Source: Lingula anatina
Taxonomy: Eukaryota; Brachiopoda; Lingulata; Lingulida; Lingulidae
NCBI RefSeq assembly: GCF_001039355.2
Contig: NW_019775924.1
Span: forward strand, 358,766-422,765
Direction of reading: 5' to 3'
Length of the DNA: 64,000 bases
Of the stretch, positions 50,760 to 63,104 are shown one piece after another. The stretch's first letter is position 1. Each line of letters begins with the position of its first letter. A program made the translations under genes and the position numbers. The notes under the pieces are model-generated. The model was not told the origin of the DNA, ran no database searches, and worked only from the letters and a program-made list of their open reading frames with translations.

Positions 50760-52792
50760 GAAGCATAGTTACGTTAACAGTGCTTTAGTCCCAAAAATTG
50801 AATTAAAGGAAGCTGTCTTCTTTCTCCACATATGATGATGATTTGCCAACTATAAACATTGCCTGTCTGGTCAAAGTCATTCTTTTTGCATTACAAAAAT
50901 TAGTGACTTTTGCGGAAGATAATAAATACCACCATGAGTCAGGCAAACGTGACCTACAAGAAAATGCCACATTGGATACAATTTTTTTAGTCCTTTTTTT
51001 AGTTACTAATTTTAATCTGTCTTTTCAAGGTATTGGGAGGTTACTTTAAGGTATACTATTGGTATTTGAAAATGTCTAAAAGTCAAATTTCCTAGGTCCA
51101 TACATATCCTGCAAAGCTTCACAATTTAGACCTTTAACACAATTTAAAAAAAAAAAACAAACTCTTAAATAAAAGAACCAGTAATGTACAGGAAAAAATG
51201 GCGGTTTTAGTGACTTGGCAGATATTTAAAACTAGATTTAAATTTAAAATGATATAAAACATTGAATCCACATGTAAGGACGGGCAAGCAAGGATTCCTG
51301 TTGAGAAACTCGAATTGCCTTTTTTTCTGGAGAAAAAGTTTTAATTGGTGCAAAATTGTGTTTAGGAAACTTTCAAGGGGGTTCAGGCACTGAAATAAGA
51401 CAAATTTTCTGCCTTATTTCCTGGAACTGGTTAACTACCACTATTCTATATTCCTAACTCAAAATTATTCAGAAACGTGTTTTCAGTCCATCTTTTTATT
51501 CCTTGGGTTTCAGCAATGTGATCAATTGTATGGATAATCCTTCCCCTTTGTTTCACTTCGCTTTACAATGCAACTACTCAGCAAGGGTATAACGTCAATT
51601 TTTACAAGAATGTTATATCGCTAAGATATGAACAGAAACTAATTAAAAACAGTTTAAGGAAGTTAAAGACATCAAAATTTCTATGCGCCTTTTTTTTCTA
51701 AACAAAATACATCTTTGACTTTATCACTACTCCAATAAATTATCATAGGCAAGAAGTACCATTTGTTGTTAAAAATAAGTACCTTCTATTTTCTTTTCAG
51801 TGACGGTATTCACGCGCCAATAATGAAGAGGGTGTGGAAAGGAGGGCACAAAATCGTTTTTTGTTACCAAAGGAAATCAAAGGGACCTGCAGTTTACTGG
51901 CAAATGTGCCACAAAAACTGAGCAAGAAGTTATAACTTCTTGAACTGAGTTTGCACAGATGACAATGCCAAAACCCTATGGTCTCAATTTCATGATGATA
52001 TTTTGCTTTAATATGCATTTAACTTCACGTAAAATAGTGTCCTGATTTTAAATGAATTAAAAACAGTTTTATCATTATTTGTCAAAAGTCATGAGGCACA
52101 AAAACTTGGACGCAAAACAACTTTTGTCTAAGTAAGAATTAGAATCAAATTAGTAAAGCAAACTTTATATTATAATAAAAATAATATAAAAAAACAGCAT
52201 GCCATAAGGCATTCATAAATACATACACACGCTTGTACTGATGTATGCACACACAAATTATCACCTGTTATCACAACATTTCATTCAGATCTATAATCAG
52301 TCCCATTAGAACTTTATTTCAATAAACATTTTAAAAATCAAATTTTAATTCAGGTAAACTTTAAGTAATGAAGAAATACAAAACAAGCTTTAAACGGCAT
52401 AGTAAATGAGATATGAATTTATTTCTTTGTTCTCCACCGAGCAGACCACGCTGCACAACAAGCAGACAAAGAAAGTTGGCCATTCGCCCCCCTCAGCAAC
52501 AGGTAGTAGACAAAGGGCTGTGCTGCACAGATTGCGTTTTCAGACCCTTAAATCTCAGTTTTTCATTCAGAAACATACTTCTGGTAGGTATTTTCCTCCA
52601 AAACACAGGTGCTGCAACTCATATCAAGATGTTGACATCAAGAATAGTGTGATGTGTGTCCTCTAAAGCGAAATCCTTTTAAATCTCAGTCGCCATTAAA
52701 AATTAAAATCCAAACCGCAATGGCTTCCAGGGCATCAATGAAACTTTTAAAGAGGATATTAAATGAAGTTTTTCGAGCGTCTTACGACTTAC
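49702..52792. other. CDK 5' intron
   Basis: About 3.1 kb between the probable non-coding first exon and the first coding exon. It has short A-runs and a small CA repeat near 50743-50759. I see no exon or known element in it. Confidence 0.5.
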
Positions 52793-53080
52793 CTTGATTT
52801 AAAATCGCAACCAATTGCATAATAAACATCGTTTGCACACAACAGCAAAGTTTTGAAACTTTTGGTGCAATTCCACTATTTTTTCTTTAATATTTTCTTC
52901 TGATTATCAACTTTTTCGCCTGCACGTCGCTTCCAAAATTCCTCACGTGTCTTAACCGGAAGTTGATTTGATTGGTTGACAACGCTTGCTCGCATTCCTG
53001 AGCTGAATGAGGTCAGAAGGTGCGCGGGAACTGGTCGTCGCCGTCTGGGGCGACCTTGGGTGGTCACTCCGCAAAATGTG
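52793..53080 (-). promoter_or_regulatory. Probable CDK 5' UTR exon and promoter
   Basis: A strong donor on the minus strand (CAAG|GTAAGTCG) ends at 52793, upstream of the coding exon at 49415-49701. Beyond it lies a CpG-richer segment. It holds an ETS-like CCGGAAG near 52958, a CCAAT box (ATTGG) near 52970, CACGTG near 52944, and GCGCGGGAAC near 53020 that resembles an E2F site. No TATA box. The transcription start is not visible. Confidence 0.45.
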
Positions 53081-54047
53081 AACTTGATTAAACACATTCA
53101 TTGAGCGACGGGGAAAGGATGCAGACCAATGGAAAAACACACCAGGCCTGCATTAATTATTTTATGTAAAACCAACTCCCCTTTTTTTGGCGGGTAAGCG
53201 CTAAACAAGGGAATAACCAGTTCTCTGATGATCAAGCCATTTTGGTCAATTTGTAGGCCTACGTGTAGGCCTATAGCTTGCTTGGATATCGAAATTATGA
53301 CAGCGCACGATTGCAAACTTATGAAAACTTTCCAAAGTTTTATGAAAGAGAAATTTTATGTCTTGAAGTGACAATGTAAAATTTTGTACTTCATCAAAAG
53401 TTTTTGTTTTGTAATTTCCATTATTTCATGAAGAATCAATTACATATAAGTAATGCATTGTACATTATTGTTTGGATGTATGCGAATGCAAACAGATATC
53501 AGAAAAAAAATCAACTCATTTTAAGATAGGGCTTATCAAAGACAAATGATCAGCAAGAAGAGATTCCTGCAGATTTCGATCCCGTTTTCAATATTTTCCT
53601 CACAAGAGACCACTAAAGGCCCAAATTTTTACATTATAATCCCCCTCTAATTAATACGATTCACCAGGGCTCTCTTTAAATACGCATTGAGGAGGAAGCT
53701 ACCTGGTGAGGATAGGCGTATCATTAACTTAGTAAGGATCCCATTGGGTATTTTCGTTACTCGCGAAGGCCACTTTTTATTTCCCGAGATGCACAAAACG
53801 TCCATTTTATTTAGCGTGATCTGTGAAGCACCCCTTTGCCGTGACTCGTAAATGCGACATTTTATTCTTCGCCCATCGTGAAACAAAGTCATGGTACCCG
53901 GTGATTAATGTTTTTCAGGATTTTCAACTCGTATTATCATAAAGATATGAATAAAGTTTTATTTACAGTGATTTGTGAATTGATGATTTTATTTCTCCGT
54001 GAACTGTGATCACTATCCCCCCCCCCCCCCCCCAATGGGATCCTCTA

Positions 54048-54392
54048 TTAAAGGTACACTCCATGGGTTTGGAAATCCCCCTTATGCTTATATTTTGGCC
54101 ATCCGCAGCTCCTTATAAAACCTTACAGACACCTTAAAAACCATTAAACCCCTTCAATAATTTCTTTCTAGAACGTATCTGATGTTTATATTTTCATCGG
54201 AGTTTAGGAAGATGGTCGCTGGTTATAATGGCCTGCCAGTCATTTTAAAATAAATCAACCTTTATAAATTCAACCAATGGCCGAATCCAAGTGCAGAAAG
54301 GGATAGATAAATGATTTGTGAGTACGAGAAAATTGTTTATTTCCTCTGGAAAATGCATATATGCCGGTAAATCCTGTGGAGCTTCCCTTTAA
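54048..54392. mobile_element. TTAA-flanked MITE, copy 2
   Basis: Full-length diverged copy of the element at 13289-13632, with ends TTAAAGGTACACTCC and GGAGCTTCCCTTTAA. It lies just after a long C-run (54008-54033), in the gene-free stretch upstream of the CDK promoter. Confidence 0.65.
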
Positions 54393-54879
54393 ATCTAGTC
54401 GATGTCTAAGAAAAAGGACTGCTTCCAAAGTAAACTCCCGTTTGCACCGGACGGCGTCCTTTCTGCGTTCCGTATGACGGTCCCGTTTGAGAGTAAAAAA
54501 AATAATACTTTTACGTGCCGACAACTGGCCAATCATTGAGCATTCACTCTGCAACCAAAGCGATGCTTGTGCCTCCTTTCTAAGACCACAGCGACGCCAG
54601 TTTCATGGTCGAACAAAGGACGCAGAAAGGACGCCGTACGTAAAGGGGGCATAAGTCAGGACCTGCCACGCCGAGGCTTTAGAGGAGAGCGTATGGGATC
54701 ACCAAACACAATCGAATTTGTGTGCATTATAAAGGTCCGCTGGACGGCACGTGTTACGTACTTTTTTAATTAACGAATATGTACAACTGAACAATCGATT
54801 TATCCCGTTGTTTACATGCTATGCCCAATTGGCAACAGACCGACTATAAAGATCTCATATATATTTGGATAAAGTTACC

Positions 54880-55085
54880 CTTCATTAAATTGACGAAATC
54901 GGACTTATTTCAAACTTCATCGGGCATAGTAGGAAAAAATCTGGTAGCTAAAGCTTTTACATTTTGCGCACAGCTCCCCCCACACTATGTGAAATCAACG
55001 AAATAGGGCCTATTTTCAATTTTAAGCGGGCGTTGTAGGAAAAAAATCTGATAGCTAAAGCTCTGATTTTGCACATAACTTCGAT
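54880..55085. repeat. Diverged tandem duplication of about 105 bp
   Basis: Two neighbouring segments share GTAGGAAAAAATCTGRTAGC followed by TAAAGC and TTTTGC, at about 54880-54975 and 54988-55085. Confidence 0.65.
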
Positions 55086-55242
55086 GGAACATTTTGTACG
55101 TATGTCTACTTTTGTGCGTGTTTGCCACTGATCCTCAGAGAAGTAGGTGACGATGTTCTCTTTTGATGACACATCTTGTATTGTATAGTATTTCATTGTA
55201 AAGTGCAATACTAACCTATCAACACCACAAAGCTGACGAACA

Positions 55243-55451
55243 CTATTTCACTGAATCAACGCAGTGTCAATTCCAAAAAGTAAGAGAGTTCCGAAAATTT
55301 TATTAAATTTATTGTTTGTGTTTGAACACTGTAAAAGGAACATTTTAATTGTTTTGAAGTGCAAAGATAAACCTCTTGCTTTTGGAGATATAAGTGATGA
55401 ACATGAGTTTTATTATTTTCGATGGTCCAATTTACACGCAAATACTCGTTT
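55243..55451. repeat. 200-bp direct repeat, copy 1
   Basis: Shares most of its length with 56263-56459, including CTGTAAAAGGAACAT, TTGTTTTGAAGTGCAAAGAT and TTTACACGCAAATACTC. The reading frame in this copy is broken in the other, so it is probably not coding. Confidence 0.7.
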
Positions 55452-55758
55452 CCCCTCATGTGAACGTCACTTAAAACATGATTTTAAATAGCGTAACCTA
55501 CGGCGATCTGGGAAACTACCAGGTGGAACTGTAGCCAGCCGCACGTCCCGGATGATCCGGCTTATATAAATAACAGAGGCCCGTAGATATTAACGTCTGA
55601 TCCTAACGCACATTCTGTTAAAATGAATTGACAGGTTGTGACTCTTTTTCTGTAGCGTTTATCGTAGTTCCATTCTTTGATATAATAAGCATACGTTTTT
55701 CTTCTGATTCTATCCGCTTTGCGTGCTCTTTGCCCTTTCCACCCCCGTGAGCCAATAT

Positions 55759-55840
55759 TTGTCGGGCAAAGCCAGGCCAAAATGTTTTATTCCCTACCGG
55801 ATGGGGGATAAAATATTTTGGTATTGCTTTGCCCGACAAG
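55759..55840. repeat. Hairpin inverted repeat
   Basis: Arms of about 38 bp beginning TTGTCGGGCAAAGC on each strand, almost no loop, several mismatches. Probably a small foldback element. Confidence 0.7.
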
Positions 55841-56262
55841 TATGGAATAATACACGAGGAAATTTTATGATGAGATGCAGACCATAGGAATGGGACCATT
55901 TTTTTTTCGTTTCGCTTGTTATGCTGTCTTTAGGATGGGGCATGAGGAAAATATCGAGTGAAGTACCGCCAAAGCTAAGGGAAGGGGGTACGTGCCCCAT
56001 CAAGCCACCTCTTGAATCTGTCTTTATTGACGACCACTGCCAAAAGCAGAGAATCGTGACATGAATTAGCCAGAGACATATCTGTGAATATCGAGTGAAA
56101 AATCAATCTGTGACTTTGGTACAGGGTTGACGACAACCCTCTACGAAATTAAGTGTTGGATGTTTTTCATCAATGAACAATTTTAACAATAGGATATCTT
56201 ACACATGTAACTGTATCGATACATTACACAGAGCAGCGGAAAAATCACATAACTGGCGAATG

Positions 56263-56459
56263 CTATTTCATTGAATCAACGCAGAGTCAATTCCCAAAAC
56301 TAAGATTTCCAAAAATTTCGTGATATTGTGTTTGAGTACTGTAAAAGGAACATCTTAATTGTTTTGAAGTGCAAAGATTAACCTGCTGCTTTGGGAGATG
56401 TATGTGATGAACACGAGTCTTATTATTTTTGATGGCCCCATTTACACGCAAATACTCAT
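56263..56459. repeat. 200-bp direct repeat, copy 2
   Basis: Partner of 55243-55451 about 1 kb downstream, with substitutions and small deletions. Confidence 0.7.
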
Positions 56460-57088
56460 TAAATAACATCTTATCCTCGAAGCGGTACTAAACTTGCAGC
56501 GAATCTCTGTACATCCTTTAAAGGTATGGCTGCATAGGCCGCTCAGACAAAATAATTCTAGGATACCAGTCTGGATCGAGTCACAAGACAAGACTAAATT
56601 TAAGAGGTGCCCGTTTGGAAGGGTGCAATCTTGTCGTTGAATACTTAAGCAGGATCGGTTTCCAGTTTAGAAAAGTAATCGTCTGAACGCCGATTTTAAC
56701 ACTACTTGGGCTTGATCATGTGTGGGTGTGGAGGAATATAATCGCACAGCGTTAAGACGTTTTAAAGTGAACGCCATTACGATCAATGTCAGTTACAAAA
56801 TATTTTAGCAGCAACAATACAGTACATGAGTTAATAGCAGTAATGGTTGTCGCGCATTTCAATTCGTGGCGGCCAGAGTTTAAATTTTTAAAAGTTTTGC
56901 GTTTATGCACATATGGCAATGCACTAGAATATTAAGCCAAAAAGATCGAACCAGGCGCGTTCCTAGTCTGTTCCACGTTTGTCTGTTGTGTAATATGTGA
57001 TAGCATTTGTTCCAATAAAACTGGGCACTTCATTCCCACTACGGTACTAGAAGGCACACCGCTTGTACTGGAAAGCACATCGATCGAC

Positions 57089-57914
57089 ATGAAGGTTCTC
57101 CTGTGTTTCTTAGCCCTTGTGGCTGGGTGTATGGCTGGCTTTGAGTTTAAAGACTGCAGTAAGTAGATCGCCTCGGACAATATGTTAAAATAATAAAATA
57201 ACGGTCGCCACGAATTAAGTAATTTATGTCATTGATAACACATAATAACAAAACATTATTTGTTATTATGTGTAATCAATGACATAAATTACTTAATTCA
57301 TATAAAAGTTGAATAATCCTTCAAATTGACGTTTTGGACTTCGGCTTTAACTCTCTGTGACTTAATGCTATATAGAAAACATTTTAGCAGCACAATTTTA
57401 CAAAATTTATCGAAATTCAGCATTGCGCAACGAACGCCATTCTGTGATGTGTTGGCAATTTACTTGACTCTGAATGAAATCAAAAGGGCATCTGGAAAAC
57501 CTTTTAGGTTCAGTATTTTGAACGGGTGGAAAAAGTGGATTTGACAATGGATATAAGGTAAACGAGATGATCGTCTGCTTTTAAATGAAACGTTTGGCGC
57601 CTTTTTTTACGCTTGGAATGCCGTCTCGTAATCCCTCTTTCTTCAGGCGGCGGCAAACCCGGTTTTCGATTCGAAACATTCAAGCCAACAAGACACCCAG
57701 TCCCTGTGCCAGGAACTTTCGGCGTAAGCTTTGACGCCGATGTTACCAAAACTATCAACGGGCCCCTGAAGGTGAAGCTTGAGCTTCAGCGCAAAGTGAC
57801 GTTTTTCTGGGTCCCCATCCCCTGTCTCTTTGGCTATGGATCTTGGTAAGTTTATTTTTGAAAGTGATAGGCGTTTATAGAGCTGAACCTCACGCGTTCT
57901 CTCCTCTATTACTT

Positions 57915-57951
<37 letters not shown>

Positions 57952-59633
57952 GTTCATTTCTGATAATATGTCATCTTCTTACCTCAAGGGGTTGTGAGTA
58001 TCGTTGGAAACGGGTAGCTTGTTTTTATATAGTTGTGAAGTCAAGTGATTTATCTTAATTTTTTAAGTTCAATTCTTCACTCATGGGTCCTGTTTCAAGT
58101 TATTTCAATGCAAATTAAAAATAGTTTTCTGGATTCTATGTTCTTCCCCCTTTTAATCGGTTTTTGTGCGTTTTGTTGAAAGCGCCAGCGATGGAGTGCT
58201 TTATAATCTTTTTCTCTGTCTTGAATTTTGTAGACTGGTTTATTATCTTAAGATGGAATATTTTGGCAAACAGGCCATTTATGAAACACAATTCATTATA
58301 TAACGATTATACATCAAAATTGAACAAATTGATCATATCGGCCGAGATGTAAAAAGAAAAAAACGTTTTGACAATACAGGAAAATGAACAAAGATTATTT
58401 AAATGTCCAACGCACGTTGTCCAGCTTTGGAACTAAATCCGTTTTAGTTGGTACTGCTGTGAACAGTTCCATTGGCGCACCGGTTAACTGGCCAGGTCGT
58501 GACTCGTGACGGTAGGATCTGGTGTCATGACCACACCACCTGCCTCTTTCCCGCGCTGCTCTTCAGTTTGGGTCACGATATCTCACCTTTGTGTAAGATT
58601 TTTGGCCTTGGAGACGCAGCTGTTTATCTGTCACAGTGGTGTTTTAACCTTCGAAGTTGCAATTGGTGTCGTTACATTGGCTGATTGAAATATTTGAGTG
58701 ATTTGGAACCTTGTCCACCATTTTTTTTTTTTGCTTCGGCGATATTGCTAAATTTTGTTTACGTCTCGGTACTCTCTACTTAGGGCGAGGAGTGTCTCCG
58801 TCGGTACTCTGAAACTTAGAGCGAACCGATCCGGTCGGGGATTTGCACTCTTTACAATCAATTCAACTTTTTTTTCGTTTAAAGCACCTACGATGGCATC
58901 TGTGACTGGGCTGCACAGTGGAAGGCCCCTAGTAAGTGTCCACCAGAGCTGGCAAATCACAACATCCCCTGCACTTGCCCATACCCAAAAGGACGTATCT
59001 CCATGAACAACCAGCAGTTCACCGTAGGCGCTCTGCCTACTGGGCTTGGATGGCTAGCCGACGTAAGTACATTCGTCTGGTACCTCTATTTTAAATGGTC
59101 GCTTTCGATTTGTATTGTTTCTAGCCATCTAGCTCTCTAGTAGCTGCTTTTTATTTATTTTTTTTTATTTTTTTTTTATTGTAGCATGTCTTTCTCTGAA
59201 ACCTGCGGGGGTTTACAGATTGTATTTCAATAAATTCCGTAAACTTGTAAAATGATGTAAACTCATGAAAACTTATGTCGATTATTTTGCAAACCCCCCT
59301 TACACCCCACCTAAACCCGCCACTGCGTCCTGGGCCGTCGCTCGTCATTAACTCGAAAGCATCGCGAATAGCGATAGCGCTATCACCTTTTATTTCGAGG
59401 CTATTATATGGGGCGAGTAAATCCCGAGTTATGGAATAGAGACGCTTGCGCTCGATCGCAATTCGCGATGCTTTCGAGTTACGGAGCCCAGGTCGACAAA
59501 GCTCATTGTGAACGGCACCTAAAACACCCCGTTTCTTTGTTTTCAGGGTACCTACTGGGGAAAGATTAAGATGCTGGAGCAGAACGGCAATGAGATCGGC
59601 TGTGTGGAGCTCACAGTTGAGATTGATAGCTAA
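57089..59633 (+). CDS. GM2-activator-like secreted protein (ML domain), 177 aa
   Basis: Exons: 57089-57158, 57647-57845, 58885-59062, 59547-59633; 534 bases, in phase. The first 17 or so residues (MKVLLCFLALVAGCMAG) form a signal peptide. The mature chain of about 160 residues has eight cysteines in the order and context of the mammalian ganglioside GM2 activator: DC, IPC, GSC, GIC, KC, IPC, TC and a late GC. GPLKVKLELQRKV and IPCTCPYPKG match the same regions of that family. Known members are lysosomal or secreted lipid-transfer proteins that lift glycolipids from membranes; in GM2A this presents GM2 ganglioside to beta-hexosaminidase A. Length equals the family norm. Whether this protein serves a hydrolase is not shown. 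Possible polyadenylation signals AATAAA near 59820 and 59862. Confidence 0.88.
57212..57299. repeat. Near-perfect palindrome in intron 1 of the GM2A-like gene
   Basis: Arms of about 41 bp starting GAATTAAGTAATTTATGTCA, with a tiny loop and only one or two mismatches. AT-rich; a transcript would fold into a long hairpin. Confidence 0.8.
57919..57952. repeat. (CT)n microsatellite
   Basis: About 17 CT units in intron 2 of the GM2A-like gene. Confidence 0.9.
59349..59481. repeat. Foldback element in intron 3 of the GM2A-like gene
   Basis: 27-bp inverted arms (59349-59375 and 59455-59481) of the form TAACTCGAAAGCATCGCGAA differ at one position. The element is CG-rich against an AT-rich intron, so it is probably an insertion. 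Confidence 0.7.
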
Positions 59634-60379
59634 AGTAAATCTGTTCATCCTCGGTATCTCGGTAATTCCAAAACATTGGCCTTTAGAAACGGTCGAACTG
59701 TGTTCTCTCGCTCAGAACTGTTTACTGTTGGCCATTGTTTACGCGTTGTCAATGATTTAAATAGAACTGCTTTCTCCATTTCTCATATTTTGTGAGGGGC
59801 ATGTATTTTGTGCTCATAATAAAAAACAAGGGCACCTTTATGGCTTACATTAATGTGAAATAAACTTACAATGTTTAAATATAACTTACGATATTCAGTC
59901 TTAGCTGTCTAATATCCCTTGTCCAGAAATGAAGGGCTTACTCCCCCTCCCAACATAAGATAAGTAGATTTATGCAATATAAACCATTTCGATAACGAGG
60001 TCTCTTCTTGGAGATTAGCTTGCACTGCCTTATGAATCGACCTAGAATAACAGATGAAAATCCAATTACTTTAGGTCACAACACCTTGCTGATAGAGATA
60101 TTATTAAAATAATGTCTCTATTTTGAAACGAAAAAAAAAAGTTTCACGCATGAGAGCACTTTATGTGCAACTATGAATAGCGCATTTCAACTCTCAGAAA
60201 AATTCATTCACAACTTGGAGCTTCAAATACTATAGGGAACATAGTAGATAGCTTCCATGATCTTCATATTGTTAAAAATTTAACCTATAATCAATTGGCC
60301 GTGACAGACGCACGTGTCGTAACATTGTGTTATATATTGGGCTGTTAAGCTAAGTGGTTTATACTAATATTACATCACA

Positions 60380-63104
60380 ATGGACGTGAGCGGAAAAAGA
60401 AGAGCCCGGCTTTCAAGAATTCGATCTAAATACGATGACGTCGGAATCATGGTGATTTTTGGCGGGACTGGATTTCTTGGTGGGGTCATAGTCTGCACTG
60501 TCATTGTGCTTTTTAATTCACTTCGAACGGTTTCATTGGTTGATAAAGGTTGGTTTTTAAAACATTTTCTGTCGCCACAAGCTTTGCTTTTGCATTTTTA
60601 TTTGCATCGTTTTTTTGGCAGATAATAAGATTTGCCTGTCCACCCCTCTATTTCTCTCGTATTTTCACCGACATTGATTTGTAAGGTATTCATAGTGTTT
60701 AAACATATTGGTAATAGATAATAATAATAAGCAGACACAGAATCAGCCATGCCATGTTTAATGAGCTTTAATACTCCCAAGTAAACTTCTCACACATCCT
60801 CAAAAATGATTTCTAACCAAAACGGGGATATCAAAGACATTCTTATAACATAAGCTGCTGTGCATTAAATGCAGGCTCCAGAAACCTATCTCAGGAAAAA
60901 CGCCAGACAACTTGATAGTATATAATATTTTTCAAAACATACATTATCACATATGTAACTTACTCTTTTAAAGTATATATACCATCCCTTGTAAACCAAT
61001 TTCTTCTAGAGCACAGCCAACCCGACACCGACACGTGGTCTGTCTATCATGGAGAAAGGCTGAACTCAACAGGTGAGCTATATGACTCAAACAGATGTCA
61101 TAGATCTAGAATCAAGATAAAATAAAAATGGCATACACCTCTATATAAAAAAATCCTTGAAATTTCAGCAATTTTTACACTGCCACCAAGGTACACCCCA
61201 TCCAAAATTGTCGAAAAAAAATTAAGATCTGTAAACTAATCTTCGAATTCTTAATTTCTATATTTCATCGTCACTCGCGAAAAATTTTAGCCTCTGTGTG
61301 GCCTAGATTGGTGAATCAGGAAAAAGTGTTGAATTTTCCAATGTAAATTGAATTTTTGCTCTAAAAAGGTCCAACGATCATTCTGTGCCTTCAAAATTTC
61401 TCCAAATTTAGTATTTACTTTAGTGAATATTCGTATGGACTTTTAAAATTAACGCAATGATCAATATTTTTTTTTTTTGAAAATAGGTCCATTGTTTCAT
61501 AATTTTTAAATGTCTCGCATTAATTTAACTTACTTACAATAATATATTGTTATGTTCTTCACTTGGTCAGTTAAAAAAAACATTTTGACATTTCTAAAAA
61601 TGGAAACTTGCAGGGTAAAAAAATTAGTACTCGTTGGGCACTTAAAGTTAAATTCCGGAGAATAGTTATATAGAAAGGGTTCAATGGTCAAATATCAAGG
61701 TCAACAACGTTTAAAAACAAAATTCGCTTAAGAGCACTGTTAGTATATGATTATCTTTTTTCTCGCGACTTAATTAATTGACATTTTAAGGTCCTGCGAC
61801 CGCATCTGTTGATCTAAATAAAGGCAACTTCAACAGCACTGATGCTCACGTGGTCCTTTATCATCCCTTACGGAGACTGTACAATACCTCTTGTAGTTAC
61901 ACAGCGGTATTACAGGTAAGGGGAAACATTCACAGGCAAAAAAAAGTTCATAATGCAATTTAATGATCTTCAGTTGAAGAAATGGATTTATTAGATCTGT
62001 GAACAGTGATGTTGAAAACTGTTCATGGAGTTAAAAAACGCTTTCAATTCTTAAGACATGTTAAGACATTGACTTGTTTTTTTTTTTTTTAGATGATCTG
62101 TTTCTTCTCATTATTTTTCTAAAATCCAGGTCAATTTTAAGGGAACGAACTACACCAAAGTTCGTTTCGTCATGTATTTTAACAAGCAAGCGCGAGGTCA
62201 TGTGTTTACAGTATCCGAAGACCACGGGAGCAACGGCTTTGGTAAGACACCACTGACTGTCCTAGGAATTCGAGTGATATACAGACATGAGCCCAGGTTA
62301 AAAAAAAAAAGCCTGAACATTTATCGAATCTCAGACAAGACGAATCTCAGGAATCATCAGAATTGAAAAAAAAAAACGCGGAATTCTGCGTTTCCGCCGA
62401 AAAAGCTCACGTCTAGATATATACAGAATAATTATGGATCAGTAACATTCTCATAAAATAAAAAGAGACACCAAGTTATGATTTGGATTTGTACATTTAA
62501 ATTAGAAATAAAGTAAAGATTTTTTCCCCACATTAACGACTAGGTGGTGTTGGCTCAGATGTCCAAGTTGTGGATTCCGGCCTGTACGTCTACATGAGCT
62601 TCAGTCCGGAGCAAGGGCGTGGTCTGTACGCCGCGCCGGGAAACAGCCTGCTTCACCAGGCCATCAAGGGGTTTATACAGCCCAACGGGGTGGTGTCCCT
62701 GACTGTAGAACGGTCAAAGGTGACGTGGGATAATCACGCAGGTACCAAGGTAAGCATCAGACCATCCTCGGTTAATTTGGTGGGTACGGTAATATGCCAA
62801 ACAATTCGACGATTAATTAATTTCAAAGAAACGTCATTTTGGCTAATACAAGAAACACTTCAATTTTGTGGACTGACTGCAGGTCGACAAACGGACGCAA
62901 TGTCGAGAAATTTGAATGGTTTTTAGCAAAATGATCACTTATTTCTTTCAGGGAACCACCGTGATTCCTCGTGACTACCTTTTTGATGGAATGGCCAATG
63001 AGGGTGACCGTAGTATTTTCCTCGGAATGAACAGGGTCGTCTGCTGCACCCACAGAGTTGGAAGAGGGCTGTGTAGAGTGGACGTCACCTTGCTGGAACG
63101 CTGA
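60380..63104 (+). CDS. Type II membrane protein, possible TNF-superfamily-like ligand, 275 aa
   Basis: Exons: 60380-60548, 61010-61072, 61791-61915, 62130-62241, 62544-62749, 62952-63104; 828 bases, in phase. A basic N-terminus (GKRRARLSRIRSK) precedes one hydrophobic segment at about residues 21-46, so the bulk should face outside (type II). The ectodomain has four N-glycosylation sequons (NST, NST, NTS, NYT) and a cysteine cluster VVCC near the end. TNF-like hints: DAHVVLYH near 95-102, DSGLYVYMSFS at 167-177 resembling the GLYxVYxQV strand, and LFDGMANEGDRSIFL at 235-249 resembling LxxGDRL of the later strands. These are short matches from memory; the classic hydrophobic C-terminal strand is not obvious. 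Topology is solid, family assignment tentative. Confidence 0.8.

Larger units (their letters stand above)
53081..57088. other. Intergenic region rich in short repeats
   Basis: No supportable exon. Holds the second TTAA MITE, a diverged tandem pair (54880-55085), a dispersed 200-bp pair (55243-55451 and 56263-56459) and a hairpin (55759-55840). Confidence 0.55.
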
